Assembly: GCA_040757595.1 (NCBI GenBank)
Contig: JBFLWP010000018.1
Coordinates: forward strand, 1-64,000
Direction: 5' to 3'
Source of the DNA: Nitrospirota bacterium
GTDB lineage: Bacteria; Nitrospirota; Nitrospiria; Nitrospirales; Nitrospiraceae
Length of the DNA: 64,000 bases
Below, one piece after another: positions 50,862-58,943 of this stretch (within the stretch, counting starts at the first letter, position 1; each line of letters starts with the position of its first letter). The notes under the pieces are model-generated. The model made no database searches. It had not been told where the DNA came from and saw only the letters and a list, made by a program, of their open reading frames with translations. Both the position numbers and the translations under genes were made by a program.

Positions 50862-50965
50862 TCCTTCCGGCTCCTGACTCGTGTCGCGCGCACGGCCTCC
50901 CGCAGCACCGGGGGGCCGTGCCGCTTTCCGGCGACAGCCTGGCGTTGTGACCCCAAGGAGAACCG

Positions 50966-51211
50966 TTGGCGATGTGCCCCAAGTGCGCCGGGTTCCTCAT
51001 CAAGGAAGACAGCCAAGCCCACAGCGGACGTTTCGACGGGTGGCGATGCATCCAGTGCGGTCTTCGACTCGACCGGACGATCGTCCAGAATCGTCTCGAC
51101 GGCCAAGGAGGAGAGCGCCCGAGCCGCCAGGCCCCTTCCGTCACGGCCGGCTCCCCCGATCGTCCATCCAAGACGGAAGGACGGCCCAGGAAGCCAGCGG
51201 CCCGGGCCTGA
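50966..51211 (+). CDS. small zinc-ribbon protein
   Basis: This short protein has two CxxC pairs: MCPKCAGFL and WRCIQCGLRL, 20-odd residues apart, forming a likely zinc ribbon. The rest is basic and Pro/Ser-rich (GGERPSRQAPSV, then RPRKPAARA). A TTG at 50966 has AAGGAG five bases ahead and is the likely start; ATG 50972 would be two residues shorter with a long spacing. Function is unknown. It follows the HemQ-like gene by about 100 bases. Confidence 0.7.
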   Translation: MAMCPKCAGFLIKEDSQAHSGRFDGWRCIQCGLRLDRTIVQNRLDGQGGERPSRQAPSVTAGSPDRPSKTEGRPRKPAARA

Positions 51212-51250
51212 CGGAACCGACGAGCACGCATCCCCCACGCTCCACGCTCG

Positions 51251-51946
51251 ATGAGCCCATCGATTCCTGAACAGCCCCACCCCTGGCCAGCCGTTCTGTC
51301 CGCGCTCGTCCCGGGGCTCGGGCAGGCGCTCAAGCGCCAACCGCGACAGGCCGGTCTGATTTTCCTGACGGGAATGGTCCTCCTGGCCGGCACGTGGGGG
51401 ATCGGGAGGGTTGCGGGCGGCGGAGCCGCCGTGTTGGCTTTCATGCTCCTGGCCCTGCCCTGGTGGGCCCTGCAAAGCTACGACGCCTTCCTACCCATCC
51501 CCGCTCCGTCGGCACGGCCCAGCTGGCTCGGCCTCCGGCCCGCAGCCCGGCTGGCCTGGTCCGGCGCCCACGACATCCGCTACCTGGGAGGCCTTTTCCT
51601 CCTGACCGCCGTCACGGATTTCTACATCATCGTGGCAAACCCCGAATACGCCCTGACGGTCTTCTGCAGCAAGCCGGCCGGCCTGTGGGGCGTCCTGGCC
51701 AAGGCCCAGTCCCCAACCCTGCACGTTCTGATCGGCTACGGCTTCCTGCGCCTCACGCGCTGGTCGCTCTTCCTGTATCTCGCCTATGCCGGCTTCGGAC
51801 TGCTCAACGCCACGGCCAACTACGCCTGCTTCGGGTACGGGCGGGTCCGGACCGTGTTTCTGGTCACCCTCCTGGCGTTCACTGCCTATGTGGTGTGGCG
51901 CCGAGACCGCTTCCGCTCATCCGATACGGGGCGGGCCGCGCTTTGA
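51251..51946 (+). CDS. polytopic membrane protein of unknown function
   Basis: The 231-residue protein has about five hydrophobic segments: VLSALVPGLGQAL, LIFLTGMVLLAGTWGI, GAAVLAFMLLALPWWAL, LGGLFLLTAVTDFYIIV and VFLVTLLAFTAYVVW. The motif LVPGLGQ near the start is seen in small TM2-like membrane proteins. No catalytic motif is apparent. It is preceded by the zinc-ribbon gene and may share its transcript. Confidence 0.72.
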   Translation: MSPSIPEQPHPWPAVLSALVPGLGQALKRQPRQAGLIFLTGMVLLAGTWGIGRVAGGGAAVLAFMLLALPWWALQSYDAFLPIPAPSARPSWLGLRPAARLAWSGAHDIRYLGGLFLLTAVTDFYIIVANPEYALTVFCSKPAGLWGVLAKAQSPTLHVLIGYGFLRLTRWSLFLYLAYAGFGLLNATANYACFGYGRVRTVFLVTLLAFTAYVVWRRDRFRSSDTGRAAL

Positions 51947-52034
51947 CAGGGCGCAGACCGATGTGTTACGACAATCACACCGTCAGGGGTTCCGGCGCCG
52001 CCTGGGCGCGCACTGGAACGGGGCACCTCGTCAC

Positions 52035-52247
52035 ATGGAAGAATCCAGCGCTCTCTGGGCGATCAGATACGCCGACGGGTCTGTCAGCCTTTACGTGGAC
52101 GAGGCCTACGCGATCGAAAAGGGCGTAGACCCGAACCGCCTGGTAAAAGTGGACATTCCGCGCGAGCTCTACATCAGCGGGACCATCCAACAGATTCGGG
52201 AATTCGTCGCCACCTATCTTGAGGAGCGGGAGGGGCGCTCCGCGTAA
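52035..52247 (+). CDS. 70-residue conserved-looking soluble protein
   Basis: The ATG at 52035 opens a 70-residue frame (MEESSALWAIRYADGSVSLY, then VKVDIPRELYISGTIQQIREFVATYLEEREG). Regular alternation of hydrophobic residues and an acidic C-terminal helix suggest a folded small domain. The ribosome site is weak (GGGG about 12 bases upstream). It is followed after 34 bases by the 383-residue protein, so the two may be coupled. I recognise no family. Confidence 0.6.
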   Translation: MEESSALWAIRYADGSVSLYVDEAYAIEKGVDPNRLVKVDIPRELYISGTIQQIREFVATYLEEREGRSA

Positions 52248-52281
52248 CCCCACGGCCTCGCTCACACGATTCTTTCCCGAC

Positions 52282-53433
52282 ATGACGTCACCTCTCATCA
52301 GCCCCGAACAGATCGAAACGATCGTCAACGCCATGCCCGTCCAGGGCCGCATCATGATGCGGCTGCTGATGCTGCAATACCTGGACGTGCCGCCCGAAGA
52401 CGTCGAATACATGGCGGCGGATCGGCCCGACCCGCGGTTCCAGTCGGGCGGCAAGCCGCTCACGCCCTACATCTCCAAGGAGACGATCCAGGGCATTACG
52501 GACCGCGTCGCCCAGTACCGCGCCATGACCCGTCACAAGCGCGAGAGGCGGTGGCTCCAGATCGAATGCCTGAGCAAGCAGATCGCTCTGACGGAAGCCC
52601 AGATCCAGCTCGCCAAACGCTTGCTCACGACCCGTTTCGGTCTGGACGCAACCGAGTTGGAGACCCTGACTCAGCAGGCCCGGACGGCCCTCCCCAAACC
52701 GGCGATCCGGGAACTGGAGCGGAAATGGGAGAAAGACGAGATCGCCGAAGAGGATTACCGCAAGGCGCGGCTGTGCACCGAGTATCAGAGCCTGCAGCGC
52801 AAGCTGCTCCGGGAACGCGGTCGCCTGGACCTCGCCAGGCGTGAATTCCAGACGGTCAGCCTGTCACCGCTACAGGACCACGAGATCGCCCTCATCTGGG
52901 GTATTCCGATCGGAAGCCTGGCCGCCAGGAAGGTGAAGTACCTTCACCAGTTTCTTCAGGAAATGCAAGCCAAACTGAAGCCGGCCATGCCGGCCGGCTC
53001 CCAGGCCTCCCATTCTCCGGTCGATCTCTGGAAGGAGACGTTCGTCGCCCTCTCCCAGCGACCGGTCGAACGGTCGGTCGACGAGTATGACGGGATGGAA
53101 GGCAGCGAAGCGGCTCTCATGGACAAGCTGACCGCCTTCGCGTTCGGCTCCCTTCCGGAGGAAGTCGAAGGCCGCTTCTGGTCGTCCATCATCCAGGAAG
53201 CCAATCCGATGAGCGAGTACGTCAAATTCAAGTCGCTCTTCGCCCTGCAGCGGCTGCACGCCATCCTCAACGAGATGGATACTTCCGCAGAGGCGCTGGA
53301 ACAGGATCTCATCGCGCGAATCTCCCCCAGGCCGAAAGAGCTTCCGGGGCTGCCCGAACCGGAGGCCAAGCCGGCGGAATTTCAGCTCGGCGAGATGGGC
53401 GAGCACATCCTTCGGAGCTTCAAGGGCGAATAG
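52282..53433 (+). CDS. 383-residue soluble protein of unknown function
   Basis: The frame starts MTSPLISPEQIETIVNAMP and is mostly helical. A central coiled coil occupies about residues 80-190 (LQIECLSKQIALTEAQIQLA, then ELERKWEKDEIAEEDYRKARL). The segment after it (DHEIALIWGIPIGSLAARKVKYLHQFLQE) has a turn that could be a helix-turn-helix, but this is weak. The C-terminal third is acidic. There is no signal peptide or membrane helix. I do not recognise a family and do not propose a function. Confidence 0.68.
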   Translation: MTSPLISPEQIETIVNAMPVQGRIMMRLLMLQYLDVPPEDVEYMAADRPDPRFQSGGKPLTPYISKETIQGITDRVAQYRAMTRHKRERRWLQIECLSKQIALTEAQIQLAKRLLTTRFGLDATELETLTQQARTALPKPAIRELERKWEKDEIAEEDYRKARLCTEYQSLQRKLLRERGRLDLARREFQTVSLSPLQDHEIALIWGIPIGSLAARKVKYLHQFLQEMQAKLKPAMPAGSQASHSPVDLWKETFVALSQRPVERSVDEYDGMEGSEAALMDKLTAFAFGSLPEEVEGRFWSSIIQEANPMSEYVKFKSLFALQRLHAILNEMDTSAEALEQDLIARISPRPKELPGLPEPEAKPAEFQLGEMGEHILRSFKGE

Positions 53434-53452
53434 ACCGTTCACGGTGTCGGGC

Positions 53453-53480
53453 TTGCAATTCCTTCCTCCGAGGCTATAAT
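53453..53480 (+). promoter_or_regulatory. sigma70-type promoter overlapping a possible ATG
   Basis: TTGCAA at 53453-53458 and TATAAT at 53475-53480 are 16 bases apart. The expected transcript start, about seven bases on, coincides with the ATG at 53488, so the message of the next gene is probably leaderless. Confidence 0.6.
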
Positions 53481-53487
53481 GACGCCC

Positions 53488-53922
53488 ATGCGGTGCCCCT
53501 CGAAGCGGCCTCGGACAACGCTTCCGTCTCCCCTCCCTCTTGCATTCTTGCTCGCGGGGCTTTGCCTGTTCATCCTGGCTCCGACATCGGCTCGGGCCGT
53601 CGGCATGACCGAGATCGAGGAGCTTCTGGCCCATGCCGAGCAATACGACCACCAGAACGTCGTCGTCGTCGGACGAGTGGCCAACCTTCAAATCGCGGCC
53701 AACCGGCAGGGGCAGCTGGCTTACGGCTTCCTTCTGAAGGACAAGGACAGCACCGTCAAGGTCGTCGGGCTGGGCAAAGCCGATGTGCACGAAGGCGACT
53801 TGGTGGTTGTCGAAGGGGTCTTCAGCCGGCTGCGCCAGGTCGGACGCGCCATCATTTACAACGAGATCAAGGCCAGTCTCATCCGCCCGCTGGAACGACT
53901 CAACCCGGACTTGGTCGGCTGA
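53488..53922 (+). CDS. exported small OB-fold-like protein
   Basis: The 144-residue protein has a signal peptide (LPLAFLLAGLCLFILAPTSARA) and a mature domain with OB-fold-like strand pattern: HQNVVVVGRVANLQIAANRQG, GFLLKDKDSTVKVVGLG and VHEGDLVVVEGVFSRLRQVG. Such domains occur in BOF/ tOB proteins that bind ligands or nucleic acid. ATG 53488 is preferred: ATG 53479 overlaps the promoter -10. Function is unknown. It is followed by a tRNA on the same strand. Confidence 0.75.
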   Translation: MRCPSKRPRTTLPSPLPLAFLLAGLCLFILAPTSARAVGMTEIEELLAHAEQYDHQNVVVVGRVANLQIAANRQGQLAYGFLLKDKDSTVKVVGLGKADVHEGDLVVVEGVFSRLRQVGRAIIYNEIKASLIRPLERLNPDLVG

Positions 53923-54016
53923 CCGTCCGTTCCGTCCGCCGCCCACCCCTCTGACCGTCGAGACGGGATAGCCGCTTGACGCGGGATCACAGCCCTTGAT
54001 ACAACCCAATCCTCGT

Positions 54017-54092
54017 GGCGGTGTAGCTCAGTTGGTAGAGCAGCGGACTCATAAGCCGCGGGTCGGGGGTTCGATCCCCTCCACCGCCACCA
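54017..54092 (+). tRNA. tRNA with CAU anticodon (elongator Met or Ile2)
   Basis: A complete 76-base tRNA: acceptor GGCGGTG (54017-54023) with CACCGCC (54082-54088), D-arm GCTCAGTTGGTAGAGC, anticodon loop CTCATAA with CAT, T-arm GGGGGTTCGATCCCC and encoded CCA. CAU reads AUG, or AUA if lysidine-modified; sequence alone does not decide between elongator Met and Ile2. An exact 14-base inverted copy of 54061-54074 follows at 54097-54110. Confidence 0.93.
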
Positions 54093-54255
54093 CCCTTCGA
54101 ACCCCCGACCGGGGGATGCGGAGGGGGGCGATCCATCGCAGCGCTGAAGCTGCTCCGTTCCACTGATCTATTCCCAATCACAAGGCCGCTCATCCGGTAA
54201 AAGCCCCAAGCGAGCGTAAGGAAAAACCTTGCGCACCGTGGTTCCCTGACGTACC

Positions 54256-54582
54256 ATGGGCTCGGCGGGTGAGGCTGTGGAAGACAAGCGGCGTCACGAG
54301 CGAATCCCGGTCCTTTTCAAGATCACCGTGACCGGTGACTTGGACGTCGGCGAAGGCACAACGCGCAACCTCTCGGAATCGGGCTGTGCCATCAGCACCA
54401 CGGCGCCGGTCCCTCAAGGCACAACCTTGACGCTGCGTATCTACGTGGATGACGATGCGCCGATCAAGATCGACCAGGCGGTCGTCCGATGGTCATCCGG
54501 CAACGAATTCGGACTGGAGTTTCTGAACACCCGTCCGGATGAACAGGACCGGCTCACGCATCTTCTGCACCGGCTCCGCTGA
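54256..54582 (+). CDS. PilZ-domain protein (cyclic-di-GMP binding)
   Basis: The 108-residue single PilZ domain has the RxxxR ligand motif KRRHERIPV near the start and the NLSESGC segment corresponding to (D/N)xSxxG. Strands follow in LTLRIYVDDDAPIKIDQAVVRW and the end EFGLEFLN. It should bind cyclic di-GMP and transmit the signal to a partner. It stands alone after the tRNA, divergent from the gene string of the molybdate locus (the MFS gene ends downstream on the other strand). Confidence 0.9.
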   Translation: MGSAGEAVEDKRRHERIPVLFKITVTGDLDVGEGTTRNLSESGCAISTTAPVPQGTTLTLRIYVDDDAPIKIDQAVVRWSSGNEFGLEFLNTRPDEQDRLTHLLHRLR

Positions 54583-54702
54583 ATTCCTCATTCCTTTTCT
54601 TTCCCTCCATCTGCTTTCGCTAAGGTGATCATGCGCCAGACAACCGTCATAACCGGCGGGTCTCGCGCGCTCCACGTGGCCGAGATATACGTGAATCCAA
54701 GA

Positions 54703-55935
54703 TCAGACAGGCGGCCCTGACCGACGCCGCTGGTGTACCAGGACCAGCCAGAGGGTCCCGGCGAGGCTGAAGGCCGCGGCCGTGCCGAACGTCCACGCCG
54801 GGGTCAGGGTTTCCAGGGCCACCCCGACATAGAGGCTCGACACCATGTCGCCGACGGCGTTCGCGCAGGCGAGGATGCCGAAGCCCAGGCTGCGCAGCTC
54901 GCGCGGGAGCATCTCCGCGACCACGGCCCGCTCCAGCACCTCCTCCGCCGCGATGTACGTCCCGGACAGGGCCACGACGACCAGGAGCCAGGGCACCGAT
55001 CCGCTGAACCAGGCGAGCAGCAGATTCGTGCCGGCCCCCAGACCGTACCCCCACAGCAGGAGCCGACGTTTGGAGTGCCGATCAGCCCAATGGCCGATCG
55101 GATAGGCCGCCACCGCGCTCACGAGATTGTGGCCGGCATACAGGAGGACGGCGGCCGAAACCGTTCCGGCTTGGTGAAGGCCCGTTTCGCCCAGCGCGCG
55201 AACGCCCAGCCAGACGAGGAACGTCCGTGAGAAATCCCCCAGGCCGAACAGGAGAACCCCGATCAGAAAGAGCCAGAAGCCCTTGGGAAACGACCGAAAG
55301 GGCAGCTTCCCGTCCGGGTCCTCATTCCCGACGTCCGCCTGGCCACGCTCTTTGGTCAGGAAAAACATCGAGCCGGCGGCAAGGAGACCGGGCAGCAGGG
55401 TCCAGAGAATGACGGTGCGGAATTCCAGGCCGACCCACACGAGGAGCGTGGCCGCCAGAGGCCCGGCCACGGCCCCGAGCATGTCGCCCGCCCGCTCCAG
55501 CGCGTAAGCCCGGCCATAGTGGCTCGCGCCCACCGCGTCGGCCAGCAGATAATCCCGGAGCGGCCCGCGGAAGCCTCGCCCGGCCCAGGCCATCCCCCGC
55601 AACGAGACCAGGGCAACCAGCCCGCCGACCAATGCGATGGCGCTCGTCGCCACGGTCGTGACGAGGTAGCCCAACGAGGCCCACGGGCGTTTGCGCCGGA
55701 CGCGGTGGCCGACGACCCCACCGGCAAGCTTGGATAGGCTGACGAGGAAATCGGCGATCCCTTCGATCAGACCCAGCGCCGCGGGGCCCAGCCCCAGCGT
55801 CGCCAGGTAGAGCGGCAGGACCGCCGTGCACATCTCATGGCTGGCGTCGGAGAAGAACGTGGCCAGCACGATGCCGACCACGGTCGTCGTGATCCAGGAC
55901 CGGCCGGATTCAGGAGAATCACGAGAGAGGGACAT
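54703..55935 (-). CDS. MFS transporter
   Basis: This 410-residue protein has about twelve membrane segments and typical MFS loops: SDASHEMCTAVLPLYLATLGLGPAALGLIEGIADF, the basic loop GHRVRRKRPWASLGYLV between helices 2 and 3, and DRHSKRRLLLWGYGLG in the second half. Substrate is unknown. ATG 55935 is chosen; the frame is open further upstream into modC antisense. It is the last gene of the molybdate string, 56 bases after modC, so co-transcription is likely but not proof of an oxyanion substrate. Confidence 0.88.
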   Translation of the reverse strand: MSLSRDSPESGRSWITTTVVGIVLATFFSDASHEMCTAVLPLYLATLGLGPAALGLIEGIADFLVSLSKLAGGVVGHRVRRKRPWASLGYLVTTVATSAIALVGGLVALVSLRGMAWAGRGFRGPLRDYLLADAVGASHYGRAYALERAGDMLGAVAGPLAATLLVWVGLEFRTVILWTLLPGLLAAGSMFFLTKERGQADVGNEDPDGKLPFRSFPKGFWLFLIGVLLFGLGDFSRTFLVWLGVRALGETGLHQAGTVSAAVLLYAGHNLVSAVAAYPIGHWADRHSKRRLLLWGYGLGAGTNLLLAWFSGSVPWLLVVVALSGTYIAAEEVLERAVVAEMLPRELRSLGFGILACANAVGDMVSSLYVGVALETLTPAWTFGTAAAFSLAGTLWLVLVHQRRRSGPPV

Positions 55936-55991
55936 GGCGTCGGTTCCGCTCGGGCTCGATGCACCGGCCCGACGGAGGCGGCCTCGCCTCG

Positions 55992-57080
55992 CTATCTTGG
56001 GACGAGATGAATCGCCGAGGCCTTGATGGTGGCCGTGACGGGGGCCCCCGGTCCCAGAGCCAGCTCCTGGGCCGCCTGCCTGGTCACGAGCGCGCTCAAG
56101 AGCACGCCGCAGTCCACGACCACGCGGGAAACGGGTCCGGCGGCGCGGACTTCGGCCACGCGGCCGACGAGGTGGTTCCTGGCGCTGCTGTCCGGCCGAG
56201 CGCCCCGCTCCAGAGTCACGTCCTCGGCCCTGATGCAGAGGTAGAACGAATCCCCCTGGCCCTGGGGCTCGACCGCCCAAAGCCGCACCTCCCCGACAAC
56301 CAGCGCCGCCAGATCGTCGCGCCGCTCGACCACGGTTGCCGGCAGGACCGTTTCCACCCCCACGATCGCGGCCACCTCGGCGTTGACCGGCCGGCTGAAC
56401 ACCTCCTCCGGAGGGCCAACCTGCAGGATCTTCCCGACCCCCATCACCGCTACTTGGTCCGCCAGGGTCAGCGCCTCGGCCCAGTCGTGGGTGACCCAGA
56501 TCGCAGGGACGTCCTGCCCCATGATCAATCCGCGCAGCTCGCTCCGCATCTGCTCCCTGGTGGGCAGGTCCAGAGCCGAGAGGGGCTCATCCAGCAACAG
56601 CAGCCGGGGCCGCGAGGCCAGGACGCGGGCCAGTCCCACCCGCTGCTGTTGCCCCCCGGAGAGCTGGGAAGGATATCGGTCTTCCAGCCCGTCCAGTTTG
56701 CACAGCCTGACCATGTCGCGAACACGGGCCGCTCGCTGCTCGTGGCTCAATCGGGAGAGGGCGTAGGCAGTGTTGCCGGCGACGGTCAGGTGAGGAAACA
56801 GGGCATAGTCCTGATGCAGGTAGCCGACGGATCGGGCCTGGGGACGTACCAGCAAGCCGGACTCGGCCTGAGCCCAGATCTCACCGGCGAACCGGATGGA
56901 GCCGGCGGTGATCCGTTCCAGCCCGGCTAGGCAGCGCAGCACCGTGGTCTTGCCGGTTCCGGACGGTCCGAACAGCACCAGCACCGACGGGCGCCCCACC
57001 GGGAGCCGGAAAGAGACAGCGACGGCCGGCCCTCCGTCGTACCGCTTTTCGAACTCGGCGACTAGTTCTTCAGCGGCCAT
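55992..57080 (-). CDS. modC: molybdate ABC transporter ATP-binding protein
   Basis: The 362-residue ATPase has Walker A FGPSGTGKTTVLRCLAG, the ABC signature LSGGQQQRVGLARVLAS, Walker B LLLLDEPLSALD and the switch His in WVTHDWAEAL. A C-terminal MOP/TOBE-type domain (after residue about 285, VGRVAEVRAAGPVSRVVVDCG, VTATIKASAIHLV) fits ModC, which energises molybdate or tungstate import. It overlaps the end of modB by 19 bases. Confidence 0.94.
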   Translation of the reverse strand: MAAEELVAEFEKRYDGGPAVAVSFRLPVGRPSVLVLFGPSGTGKTTVLRCLAGLERITAGSIRFAGEIWAQAESGLLVRPQARSVGYLHQDYALFPHLTVAGNTAYALSRLSHEQRAARVRDMVRLCKLDGLEDRYPSQLSGGQQQRVGLARVLASRPRLLLLDEPLSALDLPTREQMRSELRGLIMGQDVPAIWVTHDWAEALTLADQVAVMGVGKILQVGPPEEVFSRPVNAEVAAIVGVETVLPATVVERRDDLAALVVGEVRLWAVEPQGQGDSFYLCIRAEDVTLERGARPDSSARNHLVGRVAEVRAAGPVSRVVVDCGVLLSALVTRQAAQELALGPGAPVTATIKASAIHLVPR

Positions 57081-57739
57081 GCAGCCCAGACGTTCCGGTT
57101 CACCGCATACACGACCGAGAGGATGAGGAACGAGAAGATCAGGAGGAGGAGCGCCGTTTCCGACGCCGTTCCGTAGTTGAGCGCCTGTACCTCGTCGTAG
57201 ATGTCGATCGAAACTGTCCGGGTCACCCCTTCGATGTTGCCCCCGACCATCAGCACCACACCGAACTCGCCGACGGTATGGGCGAAGCTGAGGACCGCCG
57301 CCGTGAGCACGCCGGCGCCGGACAGGGGAAGGATGACGCGGAAGAAGGTCGCCGGCCGGGACACGCCGAGCGTCCAGGAGGCTTCCACCAGCTTCCGGTC
57401 CACCGAGCCGAACGCCGCGGCGAGCGGCTGCACCGTGAAGGGCAGGCTATAGAGGATCGAGGCGACCAGGAGCCCCTCGAAGGTGAAGGGCAAGGGCTGG
57501 CCGGCGAGGTCCGCATACCAGCGGCCCAACGGGCTGCGGGGCCCCATCGCCACCAGCAGATAAAAACCCAGGACGGTCGGCGGCAGCACCAGCGGCAGGG
57601 CCACCACCGATTCGACCAGGAACTTCCACCGCCAGCGGGAATAGGCCAGCCAGTAGGCCAGCGGCAGGCCCAGGACGAGCAGGACCAGCGCGGTCGAAGT
57701 AGCCAGCTTGAGCGTGAGAAGGATGGCGGCCCAGTTCAT
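57062..57739 (-). CDS. modB: molybdate ABC transporter permease
   Basis: This 225-residue permease has five to six membrane helices and the EAA loop EASWTLGVSRPATFFRVILPLS that docks to ModC. Typical ModB features are VVALPLVLPPTVLGFYLL and FAHTVGEFGVVLMVGG. ATG 57739 (MNWAAILLTLKL) is used; the longer open frame upstream has no signal. It overlaps modC by 19 bases. Confidence 0.95.
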   Translation of the reverse strand: MNWAAILLTLKLATSTALVLLVLGLPLAYWLAYSRWRWKFLVESVVALPLVLPPTVLGFYLLVAMGPRSPLGRWYADLAGQPLPFTFEGLLVASILYSLPFTVQPLAAAFGSVDRKLVEASWTLGVSRPATFFRVILPLSGAGVLTAAVLSFAHTVGEFGVVLMVGGNIEGVTRTVSIDIYDEVQALNYGTASETALLLLIFSFLILSVVYAVNRNVWAAWPLKN

Positions 57740-57764
57740 GCGATCCGCGCGTTCAAACCGTCGG

Positions 57765-58094
57765 TCATTGACACTGGAACTGCAGTCCCCAGAACCGACG
57801 GGTCGTGAGCAGGTCATCCGCGTCCAGCCCGGAATTACGGGTTTCCCCCTTGGTCTCCCCCTCGCGGACGATCCGATAGCCCTTCCGGCAGTGCTCCTCG
57901 ATCATGGTGAGGGCCTCGGCTCGGAATCGTGAGGCATAGATGCTCTCCCGGTCCTTCTTGAGCGGATAGGCCACCACGCCTCCCTGCTCATTGAGTTGAA
58001 GGAACCGGGCCCCTTGCGCGCATGCCGCGCAGAGAAGCAGGAGGGAGGCGACGGCGGCTCCGCGGCCCGCTCGCTGCATGGACTTGCGACTCAC
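57765..58094 (-). CDS. small lipoprotein between modA and modB
   Basis: The 109-residue protein has a lipoprotein-like signal (SRKSMQRAGRGAAVASLLLLCAAC) and a mature part KDRESIYASRFRAEALTMIEEHCRKGYRIVREGET. The end RFWGLQFQC has a second Cys. GTG 58094 overlaps the modA stop (GTGA, four bases), which argues for that start over ATG 58079. Placement in the mod operon suggests a periplasmic accessory role; no known family was recognised. Confidence 0.75.
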   Translation of the reverse strand: MSRKSMQRAGRGAAVASLLLLCAACAQGARFLQLNEQGGVVAYPLKKDRESIYASRFRAEALTMIEEHCRKGYRIVREGETKGETRNSGLDADDLLTTRRFWGLQFQCQ

Positions 58095-58867
58095 TCCGGC
58101 AACACGAACCCGTAGCGCGTCATGATGTGCCTTCCCTCTGCACCCCGCAGGAAGTCCAGAAAGGCCTTGGCTCCTTCGGCATTGTTCGCACCCTTGAGAA
58201 TCACCGCCCCCTGCTCGATGGTCGGGTGCGCCGAGGCTGGGATCTCCCAATGCTTCCCGGCCGCCTTCATCGAAGGGGCCAAGGCCAGCGACAGCGCCAC
58301 GATGCCGACGTCGGACGCCTTCGACTCGACGAACTGGGCGGCCTGAGACACGTTCTCGCCGAGGACGAGCTTGTCCTTGACCCGATCATAAACCTTGTAG
58401 TGTTGCATGGCGGCCACCGCCGCTTTCCCGTACGGGGCGTGCTTCGGATTCGCGATCGCGATCCGCTTGATCGAGGGATCCAGCAGGACCTCCATCCCCA
58501 GCTTGTCCACGGCCAGGGGCGAGCCGTTCGGCGCCCAGACCACGATCCGCCCCACTGCGTACTTGTAGAGCGAACCGGGCACCGCGTGGCCGGTCTCGAT
58601 CAGCTTCTGCGGATACCGGACATCGGCCGAGAAATAGAGGTCGAAGGGCGCCCCGTTGTGGATCTGGGAGAAGAAGTTGCCCGACGACCCGAGGGAGAGC
58701 CTGACGCGGGTCCCGGTCCTCTTCTCGAACTCCCCCACGATCTCCTTGAACGCGAAGTTCAGGTCCGAAGCCGCGGCCACGGTGATCTCCTCGGCTCCCG
58801 ACGCCGTGGACCCGAGGCAGAACCAGGCCAAAACTGCCATGACGATCCCGATGCTCCTCACAACCAT
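58091..58867 (-). CDS. modA: molybdate-binding periplasmic protein
   Basis: This 258-residue solute-binding protein has a signal peptide (IGIVMAVLAWFCLGSTASGA) and the ModA pattern ITVAAASDLNFAFKEIVGEF, LSLGSSGNFFSQIHNGAPFDLYFSADVRYPQKL and HAPYGKAAVAAMQ, with oxyanion-binding Ser residues in SDL and GSSGN. It delivers molybdate to ModB/ModC. The stop overlaps the small lipoprotein start. Confidence 0.95.
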   Translation of the reverse strand: MVVRSIGIVMAVLAWFCLGSTASGAEEITVAAASDLNFAFKEIVGEFEKRTGTRVRLSLGSSGNFFSQIHNGAPFDLYFSADVRYPQKLIETGHAVPGSLYKYAVGRIVVWAPNGSPLAVDKLGMEVLLDPSIKRIAIANPKHAPYGKAAVAAMQHYKVYDRVKDKLVLGENVSQAAQFVESKASDVGIVALSLALAPSMKAAGKHWEIPASAHPTIEQGAVILKGANNAEGAKAFLDFLRGAEGRHIMTRYGFVLPE

Positions 58868-58943
58868 GGAGAATCCTTTCTTCGTCGCCTCACGTTGCCC
58901 TCGTCGCGCATCGTCCGGGCCCCATCATACCTGACCGGAGGGA

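Noticed and set aside
53987-54193. Minus-strand frame over the CAU tRNA (GGGGDRTPDPRLMS)
   Set aside because: Same antisense-tRNA artefact.
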